From UBA10939 sp050942745 (GTDB lineage Bacteria > Myxococcota > Myxococcia > Myxococcales > UBA5297): a stretch of 22,576 bases of DNA. Shown here in pieces: positions 13,580-20,197 of the stretch (positions are counted from its first letter, which is position 1; each line of letters opens with the position of its first letter). The notes beneath the pieces were generated by a model. That model was not told the DNA's origin. It made no database searches and saw only the letters and a list, made by a program, of their open reading frames with translations. Location: contig JBMNNX010000087.1 of assembly GCA_050942745.1 (NCBI GenBank), forward strand, positions 1-22,576. Direction: 5' to 3'. The position numbers and the translations under genes were made by a program.

Positions 13580-13848
13580 GATCGATCGGTCCGCCGATCG
13601 TCTGCTTTTCGATACCAGGAAAGGCCGATCGGCCCGCCGAGCGCCCGTTTTGCGGTGCCGAGACGGCCGATCGGCCCGCCGATCGTCCGTTTTGCAATAC
13701 CAGGATCGGCCGATCGGCCTGCCGATCGCGCGTTTTGCGGCGGCGAAACGGCCGATCGGCCCGTCGATCGTCCGATTTGCAATACCAAGATCGGCCGATC
13801 GGCGCGCCGATCGCCGGTTTCCGGCTTCAAAATCGGACGATCGGCGAT
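13580..13848. repeat. Tandem array of palindromic 42/43-bp units with alternating linkers
   Basis: Units start at 13580, 13623, 13665, 13708, 13750 and 13793, with a partial seventh at 13835. Lengths are 43, 42, 43, 42, 43 and 42. Each starts with G(G/A)(C/T)CGATCGG or close to it and contains CGATCGG-n4-CCGATCG; the arms are perfect in most units, with one mismatch in units 2 and 5. In unit 6 this becomes a perfect 18-bp palindrome. The linkers alternate: units 1, 3 and 5 carry ATACCAGGA-like sequence, units 2 and 4 carry GCGG(T/C)G-C-GA-AC-like sequence, and unit 6 differs from both. So the period is an 85-bp dimer. T-runs of three or four follow each hairpin on the plus strand. I count 15 GATC sites. 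The linkers recur, so it is not a CRISPR array. Confidence 0.93.
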
Positions 13849-14069
13849 GTAACGTTTCGTTCAACCCGCTCGTGACTCGCCGTCCCACGTCTGCGAAACC
13901 GAGCAGGAGGCGCGTGCGCTCAAAGCACCGGCGCGGGCGGATTCTGGGCAACACCCCAGGGGCTTGCGACGCGACGGCTTGCGGCATCGCTCCCGCGCCG
14001 GACTCGGCCGCCGCCCCCGGCTGTTCTGCATGGAGGCGCGGTTCGGCCACTGGCGGCACGGCGGCGGAC

Positions 14070-14075
14070 TAGAAT
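14070..14075 (+). promoter_or_regulatory. Possible -10 element (TAGAAT) for the radical SAM gene
   Basis: TAGAAT stands 27 bp before the ATG at 14103 in otherwise GC-rich DNA, matching the -10 consensus at five of six positions. No -35 match is seen at 17 bp. Confidence 0.35.
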
Positions 14076-14102
14076 CCCGACGCCTCAACCCTGCGAGTTG
14101 CC

Positions 14103-14960
14103 ATGGACGTCAACACCCCTCTCTTCCGACAGCACAGCCGCGAGTGGCGCAGCAACGAGTACGTGTACCCGGTGATCAGCCGGCGTTCGCGCGGGCTGTC
14201 GATTGGCGTCAACCTGAACCCGAACAAGGCCTGCACCTTCGACTGCGTCTACTGCATGGTCGATCGCGCGGTGCCGGGGCGCGCGGGCGGCGTCGATCTC
14301 GAGCGGCTGGGCGCCGAGCTCGATCAGATGCTCAGCATCGTCGCGAGCGGCGCGCTCTTCGAGCAGGAGCCCTTCACGCGCACGCCAGAGCCTTTGCGCA
14401 GGCTCAACGACATCGCCTTCAGCGGCGACGGCGAGCCGACCGCCTCCCCCGCGTTCGCCGAGGCCTGCCGCCTCGCCGCGGGCGCGCTCGATCGCCACTC
14501 GCTCGACGCGAAGGTCGTCGTCATCACCAACGCCACGCTGCTCGACCGCCCGCAGGTGATCGAGGCGCGGGCCGCGCGCGGCCCGCGCGGCGAGGTCTGG
14601 GCAAAGCTCGACGCCGGCACCGAGGCGCACTACCAGCGCGTCAATCGCTCGAAGGTCCCGTTCGCGCGCGTCCTCGCGAACCTGCGAGAAGCGGGGCGGG
14701 CGCACCCGCTCGTCATCCAGTCGCTGTTCATGCGCCTGCCCGGCGGCCCGCCTGCCGAGGAGGAGGTCGCGGCCTACCTCGAGCGGCTGCGCGAGCTGCG
14801 TGACGCGGGCACTCGGATCGACAGGGTGCAGCTCTACACGATCGCCCGGACGACGGCCGTCCCCGGGGTCGAGGCCGTGAGCGACGAAGAGCTGTCGAGC
14901 ATTGCCGAGCGCGTCTCCGCGCTCGGGCTGCACGTCGGAGTCTTCGGCGCGCCGCGGTAG
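14103..14960 (+). CDS. Radical SAM protein, COG0731-like
   Basis: This 285-residue protein has the radical SAM iron-sulfur motif C44-x3-C48-x2-C51 (ACTFDCVYC), preceded by GVNLNPNK. A FSGDGEPT motif at 106-113 matches the SAM-binding GGE position. Further conserved-looking segments are VVVITNATLL and VWAKLDAGTEAHYQRVN, which fit the barrel strands. This pattern is that of COG0731-type proteins, a group related to the tRNA wyosine synthase but found in many bacteria with unassigned roles; the reaction cannot be inferred. It would cleave SAM to a 5'-deoxyadenosyl radical via a 4Fe-4S cluster in the cytoplasm. No SPASM or extra cluster domain is visible. The ATG has no clear ribosome binding site. 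Confidence 0.88.
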   Translation: MDVNTPLFRQHSREWRSNEYVYPVISRRSRGLSIGVNLNPNKACTFDCVYCMVDRAVPGRAGGVDLERLGAELDQMLSIVASGALFEQEPFTRTPEPLRRLNDIAFSGDGEPTASPAFAEACRLAAGALDRHSLDAKVVVITNATLLDRPQVIEARAARGPRGEVWAKLDAGTEAHYQRVNRSKVPFARVLANLREAGRAHPLVIQSLFMRLPGGPPAEEEVAAYLERLRELRDAGTRIDRVQLYTIARTTAVPGVEAVSDEELSSIAERVSALGLHVGVFGAPR

Positions 14961-15155
14961 AGGCGCGCGGCAGTGCGCCCGGCGCGCGCGAAGCCGCCGC
15001 CTCGGTCGCGGCGCGCCCGACATCGCTTGCGCGCCTGGTGAGCGGCCGTGCGTGCGCCGCCCCTGCTACGCGAGCCTTCCAAAGCGGGATTGCCGCAAGG
15101 CTCACAAAGCAGAAGATCCCCCGAGAGACCGCGAAGAGTGCAGGGGAGGGGTGCC

Positions 15156-15833
15156 ATGTATTTCGTGACTCCGCTGGGCGCGCTGTTTAGGGGCATGGTC
15201 GCGGGCGCAATCGGAGCGTATGCGCAGAACGTCTTCTTCAAGCGCACCGCGAAGATCGCGCCGCCCACGCCGGAGGGCGTGTTCACGCCGCCTGAGGAGG
15301 AGCAGAAGCGCGAGATCGCCCTCGAGACGACCGCCCGGCGGTTCACCGAAGGGATGATGAAGCGCGGCCCGCTCACCGACGCGCAGAAGAAGCGCGGCGC
15401 CACGCTCGTGCACTACGCCTTCGGCGCGATGTGGGGCGGGCTCTACGGCTTGACGCGAGAGACGCTGCCGGCGACTCGCAACCCGCTGGGAGTTGCCGCC
15501 TACAGCGCCGCGGTCTGGATGCTAGCCGACAACGTGGTGCTGCCCGCCTTCAAGCTCGCCGCGTGGCCGCAGAAGTATCCGCTCAAGACCCACGCCTACG
15601 CGCTCGCGGCTCACTTCGCCTACGGCACGGCGATCGCCTCGTCGTACGAGACGATGCGCCGGCAGTTCTGGGACGCGGTCGGCGCCTCGCTGTGGGCCTT
15701 CGGCGCCCGTCGCAAGGTGCTCAAGCGGCTGCCGGTCAAGGCGCGGCCCGCGGCGCGGATGCTCATCAAGGATCTCGCCTGGGTCTACGCCAACCGGCCC
15801 ATCGAGCGGGTTCGCGCGGTGACGATGCACTGA
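15156..15833 (+). CDS. Predicted membrane protein, possibly DUF1440/YagU-like
   Basis: This 225-residue protein starts at an ATG preceded by AGGGGAGGGG at good spacing; the frame stays open upstream for 108 bp, but that part is Arg/Pro-rich and lacks a ribosome binding site. Hydrophobic segments lie near residues 8-25 (LFRGMVAGAIGAYAQ), 88-102 (HYAFGAMWGGLYG), about 112-135 (PLGVAAYSAAVWMLADNVVLPAF) and 150-165 (HAYALAAHFAYGTAIA). A charged stretch between the first two is likely cytosolic. The HYAFGAMWGGLYG pattern recalls DUF1440/YagU-type inner membrane proteins, but I am not sure of the match. The C-terminus is basic (ARRKVLKRLPVKARPAAR). The gene stands alone, and nothing nearby indicates its role. 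Confidence 0.7.
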   Translation: MYFVTPLGALFRGMVAGAIGAYAQNVFFKRTAKIAPPTPEGVFTPPEEEQKREIALETTARRFTEGMMKRGPLTDAQKKRGATLVHYAFGAMWGGLYGLTRETLPATRNPLGVAAYSAAVWMLADNVVLPAFKLAAWPQKYPLKTHAYALAAHFAYGTAIASSYETMRRQFWDAVGASLWAFGARRKVLKRLPVKARPAARMLIKDLAWVYANRPIERVRAVTMH

Positions 15834-15927
15834 AGGAACTTGTCGCGGAATCTGCGAGTGGATGCCGGTCAGCCCGGCCGTAGCCTCGCGAGGAACGAGG
15901 GAGGCGGAGTCGAAAAGCGCGGCCGAG

Positions 15928-15992
15928 GTCGAAGGGCCCTTCGACTCCGCTCCCGTCGCTTTCGCGTCGAGAGCTACGCTCAGGGCGAACGG
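15928..15992. repeat. Dispersed repeat, locus B, with 18-bp palindrome
   Basis: 15937-15992 matches 4413-4468 at 51 of 56 bases without gaps. Its left end is part of a perfect 18-bp palindrome, GTCGAAGGGCCCTTCGAC (15928-15945). The sequence just upstream (GGGAGGCGGAGTCGAA) is, apart from one extra base, the inverse complement of the start of the module (TTCGACTCCGCTCCC), so a larger foldback is possible. It lies between two plus-strand genes. Confidence 0.8.
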
Positions 15993-16093
15993 CGCAGGGC
16001 TTCCGCCAGACACACTTCACTCAAGCGCATGGGGCAGATATGGGCCGGCACGCGGTCGTGCCGGCGCGCCGCGAACTGTGGCACGGATGGCTC

Positions 16094-17437
16094 ATGGCGG
16101 CCACTCTTGATGGGAGCAAGCCTCGCGTCGTCATCCTCGGCGCCGGCTTTGCCGGCCTGAACGCGGCCCGGCGGCTGCGCTGGGCGCCTGTGCGGGTGAC
16201 GGTCGTCGATCGGCAGAACCACCACCTCTTCCAGCCGTTGCTCTACCAAGTCGCCACCGGCGGCCTCGATCCGAGCGAGATCGCCCGGCCCATCCGCCGC
16301 ATCCTGCGCCACCAGGCGAACGCCGAGGTGCTGCTCGCCGAGGCGACCGCGATAGACCTCGAGCGCCGCATCGTCGAGCTGACCGACGGCTCGCTCGAGT
16401 ACGACTACCTCATCCTCGGCACCGGGGCCGCGCACTCCTACTTCGGACACGACGAGTGGGCGCGCTTCGCCCCTGGGCTCAAGACGCTCGAAGACGCGCT
16501 CGAGATCCGGCGGCGGGTGCTGCTCGCTTTCGAGCGGGCCGAGCGCGAGGTCTCCCCCGAGGAGCAGGAGTGCTGGATGACCTTCGCGGTCATCGGCGGC
16601 GGGCCGACCGGCGTCGAGCTCGCCGGGACGCTCGCCGAGATCGTGCGGCGCACCCTGGCGCGCGACTTCCGGCACACTCGCCCCGAGCGCGCTCGGGTCA
16701 TCCTCATCGAAGCGCTGCCGCGGGTGCTGCCGACCTTCCCCGAGAAGCTCTCGGAGAGGGCGCGCGAGCAGCTCGTCAAGCTAGGCGTCGAGGTGCGCAC
16801 CAACGCGATGGTGAGCGCGATAGACGCCGAAGGCGTGGTCGCCGGCGGTCAGCGCATCGCGACGCGCACCGTGCTGTGGGGCGCGGGTGTCGCCGCCTCG
16901 CCCCTCGCGCGCACGTTGGGGACGCGGCTCGACAAGGCCGGGCGGGTGCAGGTGGCGCCCGATCTGTCCGTGCCGGGGCATCCCGAGGCGATGGTCGTCG
17001 GCGACCTCGCGCACGTGGAGTGGAACGGCGCTCTCGTGCCGGGAGTGGCCCCGGCGGCGATCCAGGAAGGCAAGCACGCCGCGCTCAACATCCTCGCCTC
17101 GCTGCGCGGCGCCGGGCGGGCGCCGTTTCGCTATCGCCACCGCGGGATGCTCGCGACCATCGGCCGCAAGGCGGCAGTCGGCCAGATAGGCCGCGTGCAG
17201 CTCTCGGGGCAACTCGCGTGGCTCGCCTGGCTTGCCGTCCACCTCGTCTACCTCGTCGGGTTCCGCAACCGGCTGCTCGTGCTGCTCGACTGGGCCTACT
17301 CGTACTTCACCTACGAGCGCGGGGCGCGGCTCATCACCGGCGTGTCGCGAAGGTCGCCGGCCGCGGGGCTGATGCGGCAGGCGAGCCTTTCCAGCGATTT
17401 CCTGCGGGAGCAGGAGGGCGCGCCGACGCAGCACTGA
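16094..17437 (+). CDS. ndh: Type II NADH dehydrogenase (NDH-2)
   Basis: This 447-residue flavoprotein shows two dinucleotide-binding motifs: G16-A-G-F-A-G21 for FAD and G168-G-G-P-T-G173 for NADH. VVDRQNHHLFQPLLYQVATGGL and the quinone-site-like APAAIQEGKHAALN are NDH-2 signatures. The C-terminal membrane-anchoring region (LAWLAWLAVHLVYLVGFRNR ... WAYSYFTYERGARLI) is typical. It transfers electrons from NADH to quinone without pumping protons. The frame is open to 16040, but similarity begins just after the ATG at 16094; the local ribosome binding site is weak. Its 3' end overlaps, antisense, 127 bp of the small membrane protein gene of the nuo strand. Having NDH-2 next to complex I genes suggests that alternative NADH entry routes are encoded together. 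Confidence 0.93.
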   Translation: MAATLDGSKPRVVILGAGFAGLNAARRLRWAPVRVTVVDRQNHHLFQPLLYQVATGGLDPSEIARPIRRILRHQANAEVLLAEATAIDLERRIVELTDGSLEYDYLILGTGAAHSYFGHDEWARFAPGLKTLEDALEIRRRVLLAFERAEREVSPEEQECWMTFAVIGGGPTGVELAGTLAEIVRRTLARDFRHTRPERARVILIEALPRVLPTFPEKLSERAREQLVKLGVEVRTNAMVSAIDAEGVVAGGQRIATRTVLWGAGVAASPLARTLGTRLDKAGRVQVAPDLSVPGHPEAMVVGDLAHVEWNGALVPGVAPAAIQEGKHAALNILASLRGAGRAPFRYRHRGMLATIGRKAAVGQIGRVQLSGQLAWLAWLAVHLVYLVGFRNRLLVLLDWAYSYFTYERGARLITGVSRRSPAAGLMRQASLSSDFLREQEGAPTQH

Positions 17438-17934
17438 AGCGACGGTTCAGGGCGCGAGGCGAAAGGGGAGCGAGCCGACCGCGGCGAGCCCCATTTCGAG
17501 GCGACTCTCGGCGGCTCGCGCAGTGGCCGCGCCCAGGCCATGCCGAGAATCCAAAGGGCGATGAGTGGTCCCCAGAGCGCGGCGACAAGCGCGAAGCCCG
17601 CCGCGCCAAACAGGCCGGCGAATAGGTCGGGGTAAAGGCGCTCGTAGGCGCCGAGGGCGAACTGCGCGACTCCCCAAGCGATGAAGGCGGCGCCGAGGAG
17701 CTTGGCCCGTCTCCCTTGCACCCCGTTCTCGTGAGTCATGCGGATTCGCCCCGCGACGGCTCTGTCGAGCCCGTACGCGATGGCGAACAAGAAGAGCGGT
17801 TCCGGCATCCAGGACACGAAGAACGAGAGCAGCCCGGTCGCGACGACGACGCCCCACAAGATGAGCCGGGCGGTCGAGGTCGAGCGCCTCTTCGCCGGAG
17901 AAGCCGACGCGGGCTTCTGGAGCGGGCCGTCCAT
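17311..17934 (-). CDS. Small membrane protein downstream of nuoI
   Basis: I do not recognise this 207-residue protein. The ATG at 17934 has a purine-rich GAGGA a few bases upstream, and the gene lies 55 bp after the nuoI stop on the same strand, so co-transcription is likely. Hydrophobic segments are at about 24-42 (LILWGVVVATGLLSFFVSW), 46-60, 79-96 and 107-134, giving three or four membrane helices. It lacks the pattern of NuoJ or NuoK (no conserved VYAGAIMVL), although nuoJ usually follows nuoI. After about residue 140 the sequence becomes Ser/Arg/Pro-rich, and the last 42 codons lie antisense to the 3' end of ndh, so the tail may have arisen by loss of an earlier stop. Confidence 0.65.
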   Translation of the reverse strand: MDGPLQKPASASPAKRRSTSTARLILWGVVVATGLLSFFVSWMPEPLFLFAIAYGLDRAVAGRIRMTHENGVQGRRAKLLGAAFIAWGVAQFALGAYERLYPDLFAGLFGAAGFALVAALWGPLIALWILGMAWARPLREPPRVASKWGSPRSARSPFASRPEPSLQCCVGAPSCSRRKSLERLACRISPAAGDLRDTPVMSRAPRS

Positions 17935-17989
17935 GATCCGTCCTCGTGCGGCACGGCTCATCGAGGGAACCGGGCAGAAAGCTCGAGCT

Positions 17990-18634
17990 TCATCCTTCGC
18001 TCTTGCGAGGCGCGATTCGCATATGCGCCTCCTTCTCGCCGTGCTCGGGCGCGCTCGAGCTGTCGCGCTTCTTCCAGGGGTCGGAAGGATGCTCGACGGC
18101 CGGACCGCGCAGCAGTGCCTCGCGCTCGAGTACGAACTGGCCGCGCTCCTCGCTCGAGGCCGCGTGCAGGCCGGTGTCCATGCGGATCGCGTCCTTCGGG
18201 CAGGCCTCGACGCAGAAGCCGCAGACGATGCAGCGCAGCTCGTCGATTACGAACTTCGTCGGGTAGCGCTCGATGACCCGGTTCGGCGCGCTCGGGTCGT
18301 CGGCCGGGTACTCGCCGGCCTCGATGTAAATGCACTGCGCCGGGCAGGCGGTCGCGCACATATAGCAGGCGACGCAGCGCGGGCTGCCGTCCTCGCGCGG
18401 CACGAGCCGGTGCAGGCCGCGATAGCCGGGCGGATACTCGACCTTCTCCTCGGGGTACTGCACCGTCGAGATCTGGCACGGACCCTTGCGGTCGAGGATC
18501 TCGCGCGCCGGGTCGCGCTTGCCGAAGAGGTTGCGCAGGAAGTGGCGCGTGGTGACCGCGAGCCCGCGGATCATCTCCGGCAGGTAGGCCTGCTCGCGCA
18601 GCGTCAGCTTCTCGTTGGAGACCTTGTAGGGCAC
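17990..18634 (-). CDS. nuoI: NADH-quinone oxidoreductase subunit I (NuoI)
   Basis: This 214-residue ferredoxin-like subunit carries two 4Fe-4S motifs that define clusters N6a and N6b: C87-x2-C90-x2-C93-x3-C97-P and C135-x2-C138-x2-C141-x3-C145-P. The N-terminal segment (EMIRGLAVTTRHFLRNLFGKRDP) is the usual amphipathic helix that touches the membrane arm. It passes electrons from NuoG to NuoB in complex I. It starts at a GTG, with AGAGAGAAGAG upstream. The C-terminal 45 residues are charged, low-complexity and longer than in E. coli NuoI. The spacing to nuoH, 216 bp, is unusually long for a complex I operon and is filled with repeat DNA. Confidence 0.95.
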   Translation of the reverse strand: MPYKVSNEKLTLREQAYLPEMIRGLAVTTRHFLRNLFGKRDPAREILDRKGPCQISTVQYPEEKVEYPPGYRGLHRLVPREDGSPRCVACYMCATACPAQCIYIEAGEYPADDPSAPNRVIERYPTKFVIDELRCIVCGFCVEACPKDAIRMDTGLHAASSEERGQFVLEREALLRGPAVEHPSDPWKKRDSSSAPEHGEKEAHMRIAPRKSEG

Positions 18635-18686
18635 GGGCTCTTCTCTCTAGCGAAGCTCCGACTCGAAGGGTTGAGGGCGGCACCGA

Positions 18687-18809
18687 CGAGGCCCCTCGAC
18701 TTCGCCTCCCGCGTTCCGCGGGAGGCTACGCTCCTAACTAACAACTCCCCCTGTTAGTTCAAGGCCACAGCCGGCCCATGGTCCGGTCTCTTGCTCGGGG
18801 TGACCGGGG
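18687..18809. repeat. Dispersed repeat, locus C, inside the nuo operon
   Basis: Between nuoI and nuoH lie three structures. CCTCCCGCG-TTC-CGCGGGAGG (18705-18725) is a perfect 9-bp hairpin inside a CTCGACTTCGCC...GGCTACGCTC sequence that is a diverged module 2. AACTAACA (18736-18743) and TGTTAGTT (18752-18759) form a perfect 8-bp stem. 18776-18809 is an inverted copy of module 1 (4378-4411), 32 of 34 bases identical. CCGGCCCATGG at 18771-18781 also repeats 4401-4411 directly. The elements could end or pause transcription within the operon. Confidence 0.8.
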
Positions 18810-18850
18810 AGGCTCGATTTGGCTGCGTCGAAGCTGGCCATGGCAGATGG

Positions 18851-20197
18851 CTACGCGCTCACGCCGTCGTGGTCCGAAACGACAACGGGGCGCTCGTCGG
18901 GTTCGGCCTGCGCGGGCTTGCCTCCGGCGACCATGCAGACGAGCACGGCGATCTGCGCGAGCCCGAAGAGCGCGAGCAGCCGCAGGCTCGGGTCGAGCAG
19001 CACCAGCGCCGCGGTGGTGAAGACGTTGAACAGGCCGGCCGGCAGCAGGATGCGCCAACCGAGCTTCTGGACCTGGTCGTAGCGAAAGCGCGGGAAGGTC
19101 CAGCGGATGGCGAGCTGCAGCCAGGCGAGCACGATGACTTTGAGCCAGAAGACCGTCCCCTGAAGCGCGGCGAGCCAGAAGGGGCCCAGGTGTCCCTGCA
19201 GCCAGGCCTCGCCGAAGGGCAGGTGGTAGCCGCCGAAGAAGATCGAGGCGATGACCCCGGAGAGCACGACGATCTCCACGAACTCCGAGATCATGAACAG
19301 GCCGAAGCGCATCCCCGAGTACTCGACGAAGTAGCCGACGATCTCGCTCTCTCCCTCGGGCATGTCGAAGGGGGCGCGCTTGGTCTCGGCGAAGGAGGCG
19401 GCGAAGAAGAGCACGAAGCCGAGCGGCTGCAGCAGGATGCCCCAGGCCGGCACGCCGAAGTCGAACCCGCTGCCGCCGCCCCACAGCCAGGTCGCCTGCG
19501 ACTCGACCATCTGCTCGAGCCGCAAGCTCGAGCCGCCCGCGGGCGTGAGCGCGGAGAAGGCGGCGATGGCGCCGACGAGCGACAGGCCGAGCGCGACCTC
19601 GTAGCTGATCATCTGGCTCGTCGCGCGCACGCCACCGAGCAGGGCGAGCTTGTTGTTCGAGGCCCAGCCGGCCAGCGTAGTGCCAAAGACCGCCAGCGAG
19701 GCGAAGGCGAAGACGTAGAGGACGCCGAAGTCGGGGTTGGCTATCTGCAGCGCGACGGTCTCGCCGAACAGCTCGACCGGCGGGCCGACCGGGACGACCG
19801 CGAAGAGGCAGAAGACCGGGATGAAGGCGAGGGCGGGCGCGAGCCGGAAGAGCCACTTGTCGGCGCCAGCGGGGGTGAAGTCCTCCTTGAAGAGCATCTT
19901 CAGCGCGTCGGCGACGAAGTGGAAAAGGCCGCCGAGCCGCAAGGGGCCGAGGTTGGCGCGGTTGGGGCCGATGCGGTCCTGCATCGCCGCGCTCCACTTG
20001 CGCTCGGCGAGCGTCAAGAGCGCGGAGAAGACCATCACCATCAGCAGCATCAAGGTGAAGACGTTGACGACCCCGGCGCCGCCGGTGAAGAGGCCCTCGG
20101 CGAGGGCGGCCAGCGCGTAGAAGCCCGCGCTCAGCCCGAAGAGCAGCGCGGGCAGGCCGACGAAGACAAGCAGGATCATTCCCCAGCGCAGTCTCAC
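18851..20197 (-). CDS. nuoH: NADH-quinone oxidoreductase subunit H (NuoH)
   Basis: This 448-residue membrane subunit is the ubiquinone-site protein of complex I. Motifs include AERKWSAAMQDRIGPNR near the start, KEDFTPAGADKWLF, and FAETKRAPFDMPEGESEIVGYFVEYSGMRFGLFMISEF, the acidic loop conserved in NuoH. At least eight hydrophobic segments are present. It is longer than E. coli NuoH (325 residues), mainly through an N-terminal extension with an additional hydrophobic part, an insertion around SLRLEQMVESQATWLWGGGSG, and a C-terminal tail. It starts at a GTG that overlaps the nuoG stop by 4 bp (GTGA) with GGAG upstream, a clear translational coupling. A frame continuing upstream across nuoG is antisense-like shadow, not coding. 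Confidence 0.96.
   Translation of the reverse strand: MRLRWGMILLVFVGLPALLFGLSAGFYALAALAEGLFTGGAGVVNVFTLMLLMVMVFSALLTLAERKWSAAMQDRIGPNRANLGPLRLGGLFHFVADALKMLFKEDFTPAGADKWLFRLAPALAFIPVFCLFAVVPVGPPVELFGETVALQIANPDFGVLYVFAFASLAVFGTTLAGWASNNKLALLGGVRATSQMISYEVALGLSLVGAIAAFSALTPAGGSSLRLEQMVESQATWLWGGGSGFDFGVPAWGILLQPLGFVLFFAASFAETKRAPFDMPEGESEIVGYFVEYSGMRFGLFMISEFVEIVVLSGVIASIFFGGYHLPFGEAWLQGHLGPFWLAALQGTVFWLKVIVLAWLQLAIRWTFPRFRYDQVQKLGWRILLPAGLFNVFTTAALVLLDPSLRLLALFGLAQIAVLVCMVAGGKPAQAEPDERPVVVSDHDGVSA

Larger units (their letters stand above)
13271..14102. other. Gene-free stretch carrying the palindrome array
   Basis: An 832-bp region with a strong terminator at its start (13326-13363), the palindromic tandem array (13580-13848), and a possible -10 element near its end (14070-14075). 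Several long frames are open on both strands across it. They exist because the array lacks stop codons in several frames, not because one protein is conserved. Confidence 0.75.

Noticed and set aside
13580..13848. CRISPR array.
   Set aside because: The segments between the repeats recur instead of being unique, the units vary in sequence, the invariant core is short, and no cas genes are present.
13580..13848. Cyanobacterial HIP1-type palindromes or ParB parS sites.
   Set aside because: HIP1 is GCGATCGC and parS is a TGTTTCAC-type palindrome; the core here is CGATCGG-n4-CCGATCG in close tandem, which matches neither.
13311..14072. Several long open frames on both strands across the palindrome array, with DRPADRP- and RSAGRSA-like peptide repeats.
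   Set aside because: The 85-bp dimer is not a multiple of three, so no single frame keeps a consistent peptide repeat; frames are open on both strands because the repeat lacks stops; no ribosome binding sites support them.
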